This document shows, piece by piece, positions 48,712-61,858 of a stretch of 64,000 nucleotides of DNA; positions within the stretch are counted from its first letter, which is position 1; each line of letters opens with the position of its first letter. Position numbers and translations under genes: made by a program. Source of the DNA: Diadema setosum (taxonomy: Eukaryota > Echinodermata > Echinoidea > Diadematoida > Diadematidae); assembly GCA_033980235.1 (NCBI GenBank), contig CM067067.1:13296401-13360400 (forward strand), given 5' to 3'. Under the pieces are notes generated by a model. The model was given only the letters and a program-made list of their open reading frames with translations, made no database searches and was not told where the DNA came from.

Positions 48712-49630
48712 GTACGCGTCAATATGCTCTCTTCCTGTTTATATCGCCCACATACATGCCACCCCAGTCATTAGTAACGAATTTTCAGCCTTGCAGTGAA
48801 GCCTTACTGTGACCGCAAGAGACAAATTTAACATTTAAATGACTTTTGAAGCCAATATATAAATTTCCTTTCCTCTTGCCTAAGAATGAGCCCCCCCCCC
48901 CAAAAAAAAAAAGAAAAAAGATAACATAAAATAGAACTCAATAAAGGAACTGGTACTGAGATCAATATGGAATGCTTCCTATGGCTTTTTCTGTCACAGA
49001 CTCAACTCAACAACAACTCCTTGATGGACTCTGCAACTTTGGTCACCACCTGAAAGTTTCCCTACACGTAACTTGTGCTCCCTTTTTCTGTTCGCTAGTG
49101 TTCTGTAAATCACTCGCACATAATCAGAGCTATCGTTCTTAAAACATCATGCAAAAGAGACATCCCAGCAGATGAGCATTTGAATTCGACACATGCTCAT
49201 GGCCATATCAACAAGTCAACATGCATTTTTGCAAACAGAGGAGTTTTGAAGAGGCGTATAGCTTGTGTTGAAGTTTCAGACCTGGTAGCAAAGGGAAAGA
49301 AGGGTAGCCCAGTTGAATTGATCTCCATTCACTGGCCACCAGGGTACAGTAGAAAACCACGAGTAGCACCGGCCTCTTGGAATAGAATGACCCATCTGCA
49401 AATTAATACACTGTACCTGCATCAAGTGGTACACTCATTGGTCACATTTGACCCCCGTTGAGATTCTTTGACTGTGTGTGTACTTTGATACATTAGAGAT
49501 CAGTGATGAAGCTCTACACAAACCGTTACAGGGATTTCCGAGTATATCCACGACGGGCCATCCAGCCTTCCTATTGCATCGCATCTCCATGCTACCAGGT
49601 CCTCAAAGTGAAAACAGTGATGAGTCTTCA

Positions 49631-49792
49631 GCAAGGGCAGATCTAGGAATTCCTTAAAGAGGGGGCGCCTTTGCAAACTTAAAGGGGGGCGCATGCATCC
49701 CTCCCCCATTTCTTTCTTTTTAGTTCTTTTGTCTTAACAAAAAAATAAATGGGGCGTGCGCCCCATGCACTCCTCCCTGGATCCGCCACTGC
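49631..49792. mobile_element. Short hAT-like MITE
   Basis: The left end GCAAGGGCAGATCTAGG and right end CCTGGATCCGCCACTGC are imperfect inverted repeats of the widespread GCAGTGGCGGATCCAGG type. TCTTCA flanks both ends (49625-49630 and 49793-49798). The middle has a GGGGGGCGC / GCGCCCC inverted pair. Confidence 0.65.
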
Positions 49793-50077
49793 TCTTCAGT
49801 ATCTTTGAAGTGAAAACTGAATGCATCATTATTATTATAAGACACCTCCAGGAAACACCATAGAACAACAACAACAACAAGTATAAAGATGATCCCAAAT
49901 GCTAAATGCGAAGGGGGGCATTGTCACGTGAGTTTCTAAAATGGCGTAATTTAATACTTTTAAAGACCTCATATCGTAGGGATTCATAGCATGGGTAGGA
50001 GGACCTGGTTTGGATATATTTGAGAGTCCCCCGTAACAAATTGTGTACAGTTTTATCACAGGTCTCAATGTTATACA

Positions 50078-50246
50078 AATGATGCACAGGATAGAGTGCG
50101 TTAGTGAAGATGTAGCGCACTCGAGGGTATTTACAATTGTGAAACATGCACGAGGCGAAGCTGAGCGCATGTTGCACTACATTGTAAATACCCAAGAGTG
50201 AGCTGCATCTCCACTAACACCACGAAATAATCCTGTGCATCATTTG
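50078..50246. repeat. Large hairpin (about 65 bp arms)
   Basis: AAATGATGCACAGGAT at the left pairs with ATCCTGTGCATCATTT at the right (four bases missing near the join), continuing through GTTAGTG / CACTAAC, and GGGTATTTACAAT / ATTGTAAATACCC. The loop (about 50140-50180) has GCATGTTGC and its partners. Confidence 0.75.
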
Positions 50247-50907
50247 TTTTATAAAATGGGTCGAAAACTAACAGCATTTTTCACGTACCTTTGTGGGTCA
50301 ATACCAGTCAGCTACATGTAGCACTCGCTCAAGAGTCAAGATGTCCGAAGATATTCGTCCCAAACATTTACGCACGTCGCACTCGGAAATCCCGCACATA
50401 TAAGTACTGTACGTAAAGAGTATACGTACGCCACACATGATATGCACACAACAAAGGCCGGCCGGCAGCCCGAACTACAAGTTGTTTACAGGATTGACAG
50501 CGCGTATAGTAGCGCGCGACGCACTTGTAACAGCTGATTGAGTGCGCACTGCTAGTGTAAACATTGTGACGTCAGGCCGTGCATGTTAGTGAGAAATTAA
50601 TACACACACACGTGACTCATTTCAGCACTTGCAATTGGCTACATTCTTGAACCCATTTTATAATAAAGTATACACAAGGGCAAAGAATCTTGACTGGGGT
50701 TAAGCATTACCTACCGATGAGCGTACGCTTCGATGCACACATTTATGTGATGACTTGTGGCTAACGGGCACTATTCCTGGTTTTTGAATGCCCCCTGTGG
50801 GCAGCAAATTTCTTCTGACTACCCATTTTTCCCCACACTACCTGGGCTTAAAGTTACTTGTTGTGTGTGTTTGTGTATGCATGTCTTGCTTGCATTACTC
50901 ACTCCAG

Positions 50908-51027
50908 GAGCGTCATGGCCTGATCAAGCAAGTCGACACAGCCAAGGAACTCCAGCAGGAGGCTGAGAAGGAGGCAGACGAGGCCATGGCTCAGCTGGAG
51001 ACGTTCGTCCAGGAGCACGGTGAAACG
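50908..51027 (+). CDS. Exon 12: coiled-coil segment
   Basis: Forty codons, phase 0 to 0, acceptor CACTCCAG and donor GTGAGT. It reads ERHGLIKQVDTAKELQQEAE followed by KEADEAMAQLETFVQEHGET. Strong helix with Leu/Ala at heptad-like positions, continuing exon 11. Confidence 0.88.
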
Positions 51028-54000
51028 GTGAGTCCACTCCTCTGGCATACACGTGCTCTTCCTTGCAAAGTCCTATATCACGGAACTGTCATTAACTGTC
51101 AGGTACACTTGATAACCATTGGGACCTTGAGTTCTTTTTTGTTAATTGATTTTGAATTGAATTTTTCAAGGTCAAAGACAACAAAAACAACAACAACAAA
51201 CCTTTAGATTGGGTCCACTATTCTGTTCTGCAGAATGTTTGATATTAATTCAAAGCTTAATATTCATATTTAACCGTTATATTTGCGTGCCTAGCTCATA
51301 TAATGATACCACTTACTGCAAACTAGTTATTTGACTGTGCCCCAGCTGTATGTAGGTGTACTGAGAATTTCCCTACATATTGATTAGTTTGTTAAAAGCT
51401 GAAATACTGCATCTGTTGCAGAGATTACTGCTCACTGCTTTTCAAAGAGGAAGCCTGTTAAAAAAGCTTTGCGCGGTGTAGAAGAGGAGCGTGCAGGAGA
51501 CAGTAAGTCTTGTGTTGGCCAGTAGCCAATGATAAGCTCCTGTGATTAACCGCTAATGTGTATGCTGCAACTGCTAGGAGATTTTGTTGTTGTTGTTGTT
51601 GTTGTTGTCTTTGTGAGCGTACACACATGTAATGTACGTTGCTTGGCAGTCATGAGTTTCGTAATGTGTGAAATGGCTTCTTTTGTCCAGACAATTTGAT
51701 TGCTATGTGGCGGCATTTGCAGTTAGAAATACAAAGTCAGTATGTAGCCATGATTGCCAAAGAAGTGTTTTTTTTTTTCTTTTTTCTTTTTTTTTTGGGA
51801 GGGGGGGTCTTTTTTTGTTTCAGTCACTTCTGCTGTCATTGACATGCTTGCAAATATGGCATTCACAGAAGTGCACCAATGTGTATTGTATGTGTTAGAA
51901 CAGGCAATAAAGAGAGCAAAAATTTGCAGAAATATGCAAACTGTTGGTAAATGCATTTAATAGCAGTTTTGCTACAATGTACATCCAGCCCTTTGTGGAG
52001 GAATCTAAACACTGGAGTTATCTTAAGTTCTTTTATCCAGCAGTTCAAATTATTCTGACTCTGCTACTCATCAAGTGAACTGACCTGCAAAGTGATATTG
52101 AAAGATTGAAAGAATGCCAAACCTCCTTGAATAAAGATGTAAACATGAATACAAGTTTATTCCATTGTATGAATTGTGCAACTCCTCTTACTACAGTGCA
52201 CTCCCATTACAACGAACATGGTTATAACCAAATTTCGTTATAACGAAGTCTTTTCTGAGCCCCACTGACAAAGAAAAACAAATGAAATGTGCTCCATTAT
52301 AACGAAATGCGGATCGCTTCCAAAAATACGTAGCGGAACAAGCATTTAGCGTCTATGCATGGACAAACACTTGACATCACTGTGTGCTTGCTCTGTGTGT
52401 CACGCAGTTTCCGAGGGGAACTTGCGTTATTGTATTAATACAATAATCTGAAATTAAATAAGGTTTGTTTTATTGTTCTGAAGGTTCTTTATTACAAAAC
52501 ACACGGATTCTGATATACCTAAATGTCTGTTAGTTCGGAAATTAAATAGGGTTTGTAATTACGAACATTTTGGCGTTATTTTAAAGGTTTGTTATCAATA
52601 GGGTTCATTAATCCGACAAAGAAATATGGTTATTACGACAGTTCTTTAGTCCGAAAATGATAGGAATTCCAAAAATTCATTAATCAGTACATTAAAAAAA
52701 GTTTCGTTAATCCAAAAGTAAAAAAGGTGAGTTCACTAACAAAACTTAGGAATTGCAAACCTTATAATCGTCTTAAGATAACTGAACCTTCTCATTAACT
52801 AACCTTTCTCATTTTTTTTTTGTTTTTTGTTTTTTGTTAACATACCTTCTTTGGAATATTGAACCTTATTTAATTTTCGGATTAAAACACCTTCAGAACA
52901 ATGAACCTTTGGAATAGTGATCCTTTCTCATTTCTTGATTTACAAACCTTAGGAATGGCGAACCTCATTTCATTTTCCGATCAACGAACCTTCGGAAAAT
53001 GAATACATTGTAATATATTTATATCTAAATTATGAACCTTCGGAATTCATAATGAATCTTCGAAAGAGTGAAGCTTCCAATGAACAAACCTTCGGAATCC
53101 CGGGAATGGCGAAACTTTGGAATAAGGAGCCTTCGGAGTAACGAACTTTAGTAAGAAACGAACCTTTGGAATAGCGATCTGTAACCGAATCCTAAACCGT
53201 CATCTTCTATACATGCGTGACAATACAAACAACTTTATGTTCTCTTCTAAATGTAATATTCAAACGAAATTAAAAAGGTACCATCCCATTTCACATAGCT
53301 TTCCAGTGTATGATGACTATTCAACAAACCGAGTATGATACATGCATGGTTACCTTGTTTTCGTTATATATATTGTATTTGTTCGGTTATACAAGTAACG
53401 AAAGAAAACTGCCGGTCCCGAGCATTTCATTATAATGGGAGTGCACTGTAGTATATTATCAAAAGTGTAATAGGGGGCTAGATAGTAAAGGTCAGGTCTC
53501 AAACAAAGGCCAGGATTTTCCATGGCTTCCCACATTTGTTCCTGGCTCCTCTGTTCATCAAACACTAAACATCGCAATGAGAGGAAATCCTTTTCATATC
53601 ATTTTACTCTCGAGATGTGTTTTTGTCTGGACGTACGTGTACAGGCTGTGTAGGTGTATTTTGTTTCAAGCAGAAAAGAATTCAGGCCTATTTTTGTCGA
53701 CATGTCTGTTGTGTAAAGCAAGATGTTTTCGTGTGCAGCAAAATGTGCTTTTATTCTCAGCAGATCAAACTACTGTACGAGCTGAAATTTTTGCAGTGGT
53801 TGAACTTTCACAAATTTTTATGAATTTCCATTGAACTGTGAAAATATTATATAAAAATGCATGAAAACAAACTTCCAAATTATCATTTCTAAAGAAAAGA
53901 AAAAATCAGCCGTGCCATCGCAATGTACCTAGTATAGTAACTATGTAACTGTAAGTCTGTCTAGCATGCTGTGTGAGCCATGATGTACAAATAATGTAGC

Positions 54001-54613
54001 AATATCTCAGACATAACAACTTGTGAGTACAGCACTTTGAATGCAAAACAGGTGACTTGTTTGTGTTCGATGAATCACACAGTAAAAACATTACTTACTT
54101 GTATGTCACTTGTTACCCTTTCTTAGATATTTTATGAAAGGTGAAGTTGCGATGAAATGACTACCATAGACCCTTGCAAGCATGAAACTTATGGTGTACA
54201 ACACATGATACAAGTATAGCTATACATGAAAATTTCCACACACAAAAACTCAAACTTAGTACAGTACTGTATTCTAAATACATGTATAATTCCCTCATAC
54301 AACTATTTGTCATGTTTTTAAAATCCACTGCATAGTATAGACAACAGAACAAGAACAACCAAAAAAGTAGAAAAAAAGAAAAATGTGCATGGAAATGTAG
54401 GAGAGAGAGTAAAGTGGAAAGAAGTGGACAACAGACAAGTGTATTTGATAGATGAATATCTACAGCTTTAAACATGAAGTTCTTTCCATCATATGATATT
54501 GGACAAGTCACAAACTCACACAATTATTCACAAAGGGAAGAATCACTGATTTTATTGCTTTAATAATGACTTAATTTTATTTTTTTTAAATTTTTTTAAT
54601 GATTACTTTTCAG
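51028..54613 (+). other. Intron 12 (3.6 kb)
   Basis: The central third is the element at 52194-53448. 51028-52193 and 53449-54613 are AT-rich with a GTT microsatellite (51584-51608) and no gene signal. Confidence 0.6.
52194..53448. mobile_element. pogo/Tigger-type element, TA-flanked, with GAACCTTCGGAAT repeats
   Basis: The left end is CAGTGCACTCCCATTACAAC; the right end is TTATAATGGGAGTGCACTG; TA lies on both sides. Subterminal GTTATAACGAA motifs follow. The interior (52560-53180) is a degenerate array of AACGAACCTTCGGAATA-like units. No transposase seen. Confidence 0.78.
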
Positions 54614-54733
54614 ACAAAGAAGGGGATTAAAATGGAGCATAATGCCCTCAAGAAACTGACCCCCGAACAGCGGGCCAAGTACCTTGGAGAGTTCAACCCG
54701 ATGGACATGGTCAAACCAGTCCAGGAAGAAACG
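54614..54733 (+). CDS. Exon 13: helical segment
   Basis: Forty codons, phase 0 to 0, acceptor CTTTTCAG and donor GTGAGT. It reads TKKGIKMEHNALKKLTPEQR, then AKYLGEFNPMDMVKPVQEET. The LTPEQRAKYLGEFNP stretch looks like a folded helical motif rather than low complexity. Family not recognised. Confidence 0.88.
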
Positions 54734-55438
54734 GTGAGTTGACTGTCTGCGGATGCATTTCTTTTGTACATACTCTTCAGACTGCTCATGGGCTACAGAA
54801 GTGCAGAATGTTTTGTCTATTTTCCTCTCCATGTTGTTGTTGTTTTCTCCTTTTTTTTGGGGGGGGGGGGGAACTCCATGAAAAACAGGACTATAGGTTG
54901 ATAATATCCAGATGTGAAATTAGCATCCAGAGTACTGTAAAAGTGGATATTTTTGCATTGGTAATTTTTATGCACTCTGCGTGGTAAGAGGAGATTTGTG
55001 TGTTTTTAATTCCATGGAATCAAGACATTAATTACTGGAACAGATATGGCAAGCCAAAAATATTTTTGTGCTTTATTTTTTCACACAAGTTTCTGGTTGC
55101 GCGAAAATGTCCACACTGCAATTATTTCCACATCTACAGTGCTTAGATATCAGCTCACTTTCTAATAGCATCTTCTTTCTGTTTCATTGTTTTATTCATG
55201 AACAGATAGATTACATGTTAAATGTAAAGAAACTTTTAGTGATATTTATCATATGCTGTCTGGTATCTATTTTTGCAAACTTCCATGTGTGTGTGCCAAA
55301 TTTAAATGTACTCTTGGGCCCCCAAAAACAAAAGAGAGTGCGAGGAGGAGTGAGACGTGGAAAGGAACACCCTTCTATGCTCTTTTTAAAGACTGCATAA
55401 TCTTGTGTACCTTACGTTACACCCATGTGCTTCCCAAG
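54734..55438 (+). other. Intron 13 (705 bp)
   Basis: Contains a T/G run (54852-54870) and the possible MITE at 54932-55122. Confidence 0.65.
54932..55122. mobile_element. Possible short MITE, ACTGTAAAAGTGGATATTTT type
   Basis: The left ACTGTAAAAGTGGATATTTT and the right GAAAATGTCCACACTGCAAT are approximate inverted repeats. Related wording occurs near 53777 and 60960-61060. Confidence 0.4.
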
Positions 55439-55801
55439 CCTGAAGAGGCGGAGAAGGAAAAGGAGGGAGCGGTAGAAGGTAAGGATGGGAGTGGTGAAAT
55501 GGAAGGAGGAAAGTGTGAAACAGAAACAGAAAAGAGTGACCAACCGGTCGAGAATGATGTTTCGCAGAGGGACGACGCTCCTCCAGAGGGAACGGAGAAG
55601 GAAAAGAAGGTGGAGGAGGAGGAGGAGGAAAAGAAGGAGGAAGAAGAGGAGGCCATAGATGAAGAGCGGAAGTCGGTGGCGATTAACGTCGACCAGACCA
55701 CACAGGTAGAGGCAGTGGTGCTGGTGGAACAGGAGCAGCAGACCTCGCGGGTCCAATCCCGGGTTGCGTCCAGCGTGCCCCCAACCATACCGTCGGGCCT
55801 G
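55439..55801 (+). CDS. Exon 14: Glu/Lys-rich low-complexity segment
   Basis: The largest exon, 121 codons, phase 0 to 0. The acceptor is an AAG (GCTTCCCAAG) and the donor GTAAGG. It begins PEEAEKEKEGAVEGKDG, has a central poly-Glu run with interspersed Lys, then AINVDQTTQVEAVVLVEQEQ and a Ser/Pro-rich end VPPTIPSGL. Almost certainly disordered. The antisense strand is also open here because of the biased composition; I regard that as a shadow. Confidence 0.82.
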
Positions 55802-57995
55802 GTAAGGAGGAGTGGCCCCTACCTTGCCGTTGCAGCGCACTGCACCCTAATGCTTGTCATGCTGTGTTTCACCGCCCATTGTGTCAACTAGATTGTGTTC
55901 ATAACACTTTTCTCTTTTTTTTTGTTCCTTTTTTTTTGTGGCCATTGCTCCTGTTACATTATCTGGAATATTCAAGAATTTTTGTTTACTTTTCATTTGT
56001 CCTTTGTTTTGTTTTCTTTGGAACACCATGATAACAGTTTGTGAATTGTGATGAATGTGATTTATATTTTGCAAAGCATTGGTGCCACCAGTCGATGCAT
56101 ATGTTCCAGAATGCAATATTTATGTGTGTATACTCTGTTTGTGGCTATCATTCTCTTTTATTTTTTGCCATTCTATATACAGTTGTTTTCTCCCTGCCCC
56201 TGCATGTGACTTGCATTGCCCTTTTGTGCTGAAAAAAAAAAGAGTCTAATTGTCAGTTGACACAGTGGAAAAATGAACCCGCATCGCAAAACTTCCCCCA
56301 GTTCACTCGAGTTATTGTACTTCCCACTCATCCTTAATAGAAAAAAAGTGTGTTTTGGGGGCAGTGTTTTTATTTAAAAGATTTGCTGGTTTTTTTCCCC
56401 TTTTGCTATTAAAGGTAGTTAAGGACAATCATAAAGCTATCTAAATATCAAGGTTGGAATCATAAATTTTAGTGAAAATAGTATTCATTTCAAGTTTTTG
56501 TAGACCTATGTCCAATCCATGTGACATCTATTTCTCAATTTTTGTAGATTAAACACGAGGCAATCAAAAGTCTACAGGAGAACCTGACAAGAATTTTTCC
56601 ACAGTCAGTGACATCACTGACACTTTATTTGTGTGCTCACAATATAGAGAGGAGATCAGTGAACTTTGACAGTACCTTGAACTTCAAAGCTCCCTTTTCT
56701 CAAAAGTGACATTCCAAGAGTTTGGAATTTTCTGTCACTCGTTCAAGCTCGAGGAAAAATGGTTTGCAGTAATAGCATGTGTACGTATAATGAACTGTTG
56801 CATGGTGAAAGGAAGACCGTAGAAAGAAGAGAGCAACAGTGGAAAGGGACGACTGTTCCTCAAACTTGATATACAAATTTACATCTGATTTTGATAAGTT
56901 ATCATATTTTTTTTTTTTTTTTAAGCTGTGAGTCCCATATTTAAATGTCTGACCCTGTCTGAAAAATCTTATCTGAAGTGGTAACCATTTGCTAGTTTCA
57001 AAGGATAAGGTCACACTAAGATGCCATGAGATAGAGAGAGGGATAGAGAGAGAGAGAGAATGAATGAGGTCATGGTACTGTACGAACTTGTGATGCTGTT
57101 GCAGATACATGTACCTGTAACTGGATAAACTGAATTGCTGCTCTATAGTGCAAATGTTCTGCATGCAAATCACTTTTGCATTTTTTTTTTTTTTTTTTTT
57201 TTACACCTCGTCACTGGATGATGGGGATCCATGGGCCATATGCTGTGTCTGCTGAGTGCTCATGTTCTGCAAATCAGGCAGCATTTTCACATTCAGTTCT
57301 GTGATGGTGGAGTATCAACCATTCAGCAATGCGAAGCAGGAAATATTTTACCATACAGGGCAATGTGTGCATATTCCTACATGTAGCTAGAGTTATTTGC
57401 AGCATGATCTCTTGTGCCTTTGATAACTTTTGCTACTGTGAATGATATGTATTACAGGAAACATGGTAGTAATGTGTTTCTTTATCGGTGAAGAGATATT
57501 GTGATATTTCAAGATTATTTCAATGCACCAATACATGCTCCACTGGGGGTAATTCCCACTTGAGGGCATGATATCTTGCAAATCCAAACATGTGCCAGGT
57601 CTGCTGTGCTTAAATGCACTATCAAACAGTATTATACAGGAACACTTTGTTATTCTATGTATTTCCGTACCATTTTATTTGTGTTCCTGAGACCTGTTTA
57701 TGACTTTTCAACATTGTCATTCTGTTCATTTTCATGTCTCAGTCGGATAGTACGTACAAGCGTAGATTGCATGAGTTGTCACTCGTCTCTGTCTGTAGAG
57801 TTCTCATATCACAGACATCTGTCATCAGTCTATCACTTTCCTCTTCATTCCAAAACCTTTGTTCCTCCTGTAACCCACATCACACTCCTCCTGATGACAT
57901 TCTCTCCTCACCTTGGCACATCACCCCCACCACCACCCCCCAACCCCCAACCCCCACCCCCACCCCCCACCCGACCCATGATTCACAAACTCTAG
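55802..57995 (+). other. Intron 14 (2.2 kb)
   Basis: No element recognised. T runs (56909-56924, 57182-57202), an AG microsatellite (57033-57058) and the C-rich tract before exon 15. Confidence 0.65.
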
Positions 57996-58283
57996 AACCC
58001 TGAGCACCTGGAGTTGTTCCTGAAACTGAAGGCCACGGGAAAACTCAAGAGGATGTCGCCCTCCGCTCAGGAGGCACTCTTCAACTCGTCCGTAGGGAGA
58101 GAAGAGCTGAGAGAGGCGGTCTCCATGGCGATATCCTGCAGGGATGAGGATGGGGGCGGGTTTGATGCCTCGGGAAATGACAGTGGGTGTGTCCGGGGGT
58201 CGGAAGACACTCCAGATGTAGGGGGCGAAAATGAAGCCATTGACTCGCATCCGCTGGATGGGCTGACCGTAGCAACAGACTTG
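57996..58283 (+). CDS. Exon 15: short helical region plus acidic tail
   Basis: Ninety-six codons, phase 0 to 0, acceptor CAAACTCTAG preceded by a long C-rich CCCCACC tract (57920-57975), donor GTAACT. It opens NPEHLELFLKLKATGKLKR, then MSPSAQEALFNSSVGREEL and REAVSMAISC, which look helical, followed by a Gly/Asp/Ser-rich stretch and the end PLDGLTVATDL. The frame stays open 60 bp past the donor, so read-through is possible, but the phase to exon 16 fits. Confidence 0.82.
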
Positions 58284-59307
58284 GTAACTTCACTTTGCTT
58301 TTGGCTGCCGTGCAAACTGGTATGCTGGCATATGGCGTGTGTCTAACCATTAGCAATAATGCTGCAATAGTATGACTCTTGCTTTTCATGGGTTAGAGGG
58401 AACACTTTTTCAAATAGAAAGCTCTTTTTTTTTCTTGAATGAAGTGACGGCAACAGATTGGGAAATATCTATATAAAGCACTGAAGAAGTTTATTTAGGA
58501 AAATTTTTTGTTTAAGGATATTCCAACAAAGCATCATATCTGGATCTCAAATGGCCATTACTGTCTCAAAACCTTCATTTAATACTGTACCTTTAGTTTA
58601 ATTTTTTTTTTCTCTTTATGTGTAAGGGACCAAAGTATGATACTTTTTGAAATATTTACTGCATGAATGAATCAAAGCCAGGTAGTGTCCTCAGTGCACC
58701 CTTAGCATGATGGAAGGATACAATATTCTTCAAGAGAAGGATGATATTCTTTGCTTCATACACAATCATGGTAGGAGAATCCTTTCAGTGCTTCTAGTGT
58801 CTTTAATAGTACAAAAGTGGACGCCAATAAGGGACCTTTAAAATGACCAAGTTAGCCTACTCATGACAGTGAAAAGGGTAATATTAACTTTTGCAATGTT
58901 TGTATACTTGTGCTCAAATTCTCATTTATCAGTTGCTTGTGTTCAAATAATTTTGCAGATCACACATTATACCGTGTGATCTGCGTGCCCCTGCTGTAGA
59001 CATTGATGCTTCACCCCTAACTGTGTGTGCCCAGGTACTTGGTTATATTATACTTTCACAAACTCTTTCATGAGTTTTTGAAAATTCCCCCCAGTTCTGT
59101 ATTACTGGAAGTTTGGCAGCCCACTCAAGGCATAACAGTGCCTCAATTCAATAGGATGGCTATGGTGACGCAAAAGGGATGGTAGAGAGATTAGAAAATT
59201 TGTATGCTTTGAGAGTTGGTTTCCAGACATCTGTGCTATCACAACTGATGAAGAATTTGTTCAATCCAGCTATGTGTCTGAATCGGTAAATAAAGCGCAG
59301 TAAAGGG

Positions 59308-59785
59308 TTAAAGGAGACCTCCAGATGATTTTCAGACTTTCACATATGGACAACTATAAATTGGTTATACTTGGTGCTGAGTTTCAGAAGTTATAGTGAT
59401 TGGGATGAAGAATATGAATGTTTTCAAAATTTATAACAAATCACAATGAACAAGGATGATGACATTCATGACAGCCTCACTACAAGAATGCATTAGCATG
59501 AGCTCAAGGAAGCAGAACAAAAGAAGGAAGCATGCATACATTTTACACAGGTGAACTTGTTATAGCACATGGTATTGTAATGGTATTCCATTGCTACATT
59601 TCTGAAATATATGAGGCTCCTATGTCATCAACACTGTTCAGTGTAATTTGTTTCAGGTTTTTACTAGAATATTAATTTCTCTGCTCTAGGACCACAATAA
59701 ATTCTACAAATTTATACACATGGAACTGTGGATTTATGTACTCCATGATGTGAAATTTTGAAAATCGTCTGGAATGCCCCTTTAA
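59308..59785. mobile_element. TTAA-flanked MITE, TTAAAGGAGACC type
   Basis: The left TTAAAGGAGACCTCCAGATG then ATTTTCAGACTTTCA is the inverse of the right TGAAATTTTGAAAATCGTCT then GGAATGCCCCTTTAA. A fourth family with TTAAAGGRR-type ends. Confidence 0.75.
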
Positions 59786-61858
59786 ATGGGCTCTGGCTAG
59801 CGGGTGCCAGGAGAGTTTGGTAGTGGTAGTATGAGGACTTTTCCCTGCTTGTCTGGCATTGGATGTCTGAGTTCCCCAGCAGGAGAGGAAGGAGTGCGTG
59901 CTATGCTTTGCTGCAGTCATTTATTGCTCTCTGGTATGATTGGCCCCAGTCCGACCCATTAATATTCCTGTGTGCTGTGGTGCTCCCCAGACGTGTACAT
60001 ACAACCTGCAATGCTGCCAGTCATTTGCTTCCCTATTCATGTCTTCTTCACTAATATGAAGTCTTGCTTCTCAAATCCCTACCCTTCCCTTCCTGGACAT
60101 GCTTTTCTTTTCATGGTTTCTATTAACCATTTCCACCCCAAACCTCAGATTTGCTTGGTCTAGATTTTGTCTCCTCCTTTGCCATTGTGGTCTATCTTCA
60201 TATGATATTGTTCATATCTGTCCACAGCGTCTCTAGAAAATATGGTATTTTACAGCTGTCTACGCTGTATCTATTCTCTTTAGCCATGACATAAAAAAAA
60301 AGAGAAGTAAAGCTAGAAAGGGATGAGTAACAGAGCATGATGCATCCAAGTTTATCTTTTTCTTTGCTTTTTTTTTTGTTTTTGCATTTGCATTTGCATT
60401 AACTCATTTCAATATGAACGAACTTGTGCTTTGTGATGCCAAATCGATATGATTATTGTCCAGTAGTCTAACAGGATGTATTTTCTGTTTGCTACAGGCT
60501 GTATGAAATACCGGGAATGTGGGGCTAAATGTTTTTTTTTTTATTTTGTTGTTTGTTTCAGCCAGTGATAATTTTTTTTTCTTTACCCAACTAGTGAAAC
60601 CAAATGCCAAATTTCTTACGATTTGATTTTTGCTTTGTTACATTACTGCATGCATGATTTTCCCCCATATCACTTCAGTCTGTTTTTGTTGGTGTAGGTT
60701 CCGGGTCAGTGTAGAGGACCCAATAATGTATCACTCTTTATACATCAAGGCTGCCAACTCTCAAACTGTCGGCATGAGGCTTACACAGTTTACTCAATTC
60801 TAACTGCCTCACTCTCAAACAAATCCTCACATGGAACCCCAAAAATATAAAAAGATGAGATTTAGGTGAATGCTGTGAGGAGGGGAGATTAGTGAAAGTA
60901 AAGTGCATGAAAAGTGTTTTTGTCTTTTTTTGATACACAATGCATTAAATGTATTTTACAGTTGCGAGAGTTTCATGCCGCCAAGAAAGTTTGCCGACTT
61001 TATTTTGCAGAAGTTTCAGGTCACAAATACTTCTGGCTTTGCAGTTATCAAATTTTGCATTCAAGTTACCTTGTGAAGCACATTGTTAACAAACTGCCAG
61101 AATCTTTTGTTTGTTACCTGATATTTCGTAAGATAATCCAAGGGCAAGAAATGGCCCATGTTGAATCACTTGACTTTTCAAGTCCACAAGACAGTCTTGA
61201 GACGTCATAAGTGACATTTTGTGTCGCAACTTTCTTGCTTTTTTTTTTTTTGTGTGTGTGTGTGTGATATGTACGCTTTTGGGTGCTGGGGATCGCACTA
61301 CAAAATGTAATCCTTATGTCTCTCCTCGCATTGACTTCATTGCTACATGAGCCAGGGAGCTGATGAAGGAGTGAAAAATATGTTTTGATTAAAAAAAAAT
61401 AGAAATAAAGCTTCTTGATTGGATTGAACCAAAGAGAAAGACAACAAGAGATTGAGTTTCAAAGTAGTGTTTTGCAGATTGGAATCCACTATTTCAAAAA
61501 AGTGGAATAGATGTGCATCATTTGTATTCAAGAGCTCAGCATTTTGGTGCACAGTCATACGTAGTTCCTCGTGATAAAGATTCTACCAAAAAAAAAAAAA
61601 AAAGAAGAAAAAAAAAGGCTTTTCAGGGTGACATTGTTTATGAGGATGTAGAAAAGCAATAACAGGAAAGCAAGAAGGAATTCATTTATATTCTATGATC
61701 GTGTTTTGTAGAACACGTTTCGACAAAACTGCTGAGTAAAACTGTCTGTGTCCGATGGAAAAGCGTTTTGCAGTTTGACTTTTGTTTAAAGTCAAATGAA
61801 TGTTGGTTTATTGATCTACTAATGTTTTCATTCACTTTTCACCAGACATATGCAATGG

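Larger units (their letters stand above)
48712..50907 (+). other. Intron 11 (2.2 kb)
   Basis: Carries the hAT-like MITE and the large hairpin listed separately. 48712-49630 shows no feature. 50250-50740 has CpG-richer sequence with TATAAAATGGGT and its inverse ACCCATTTTATA near 50252 and 50652, perhaps another element. Confidence 0.6.

Noticed and set aside
55412..55840. Antisense open frames of 123 and 142 codons
   Set aside because: Overlap exon 14, whose Glu/Lys bias leaves the other strand open; no splice-phase or domain support.
60961..61019. Candidate exon after TTTTACAG reading LREFHAAKKVCRLYFAEV
   Set aside because: The downstream GT gives a phase that does not fit exon 16, and the sequence resembles a dispersed GCGAGAGTTTCATGCCG-type repeat.
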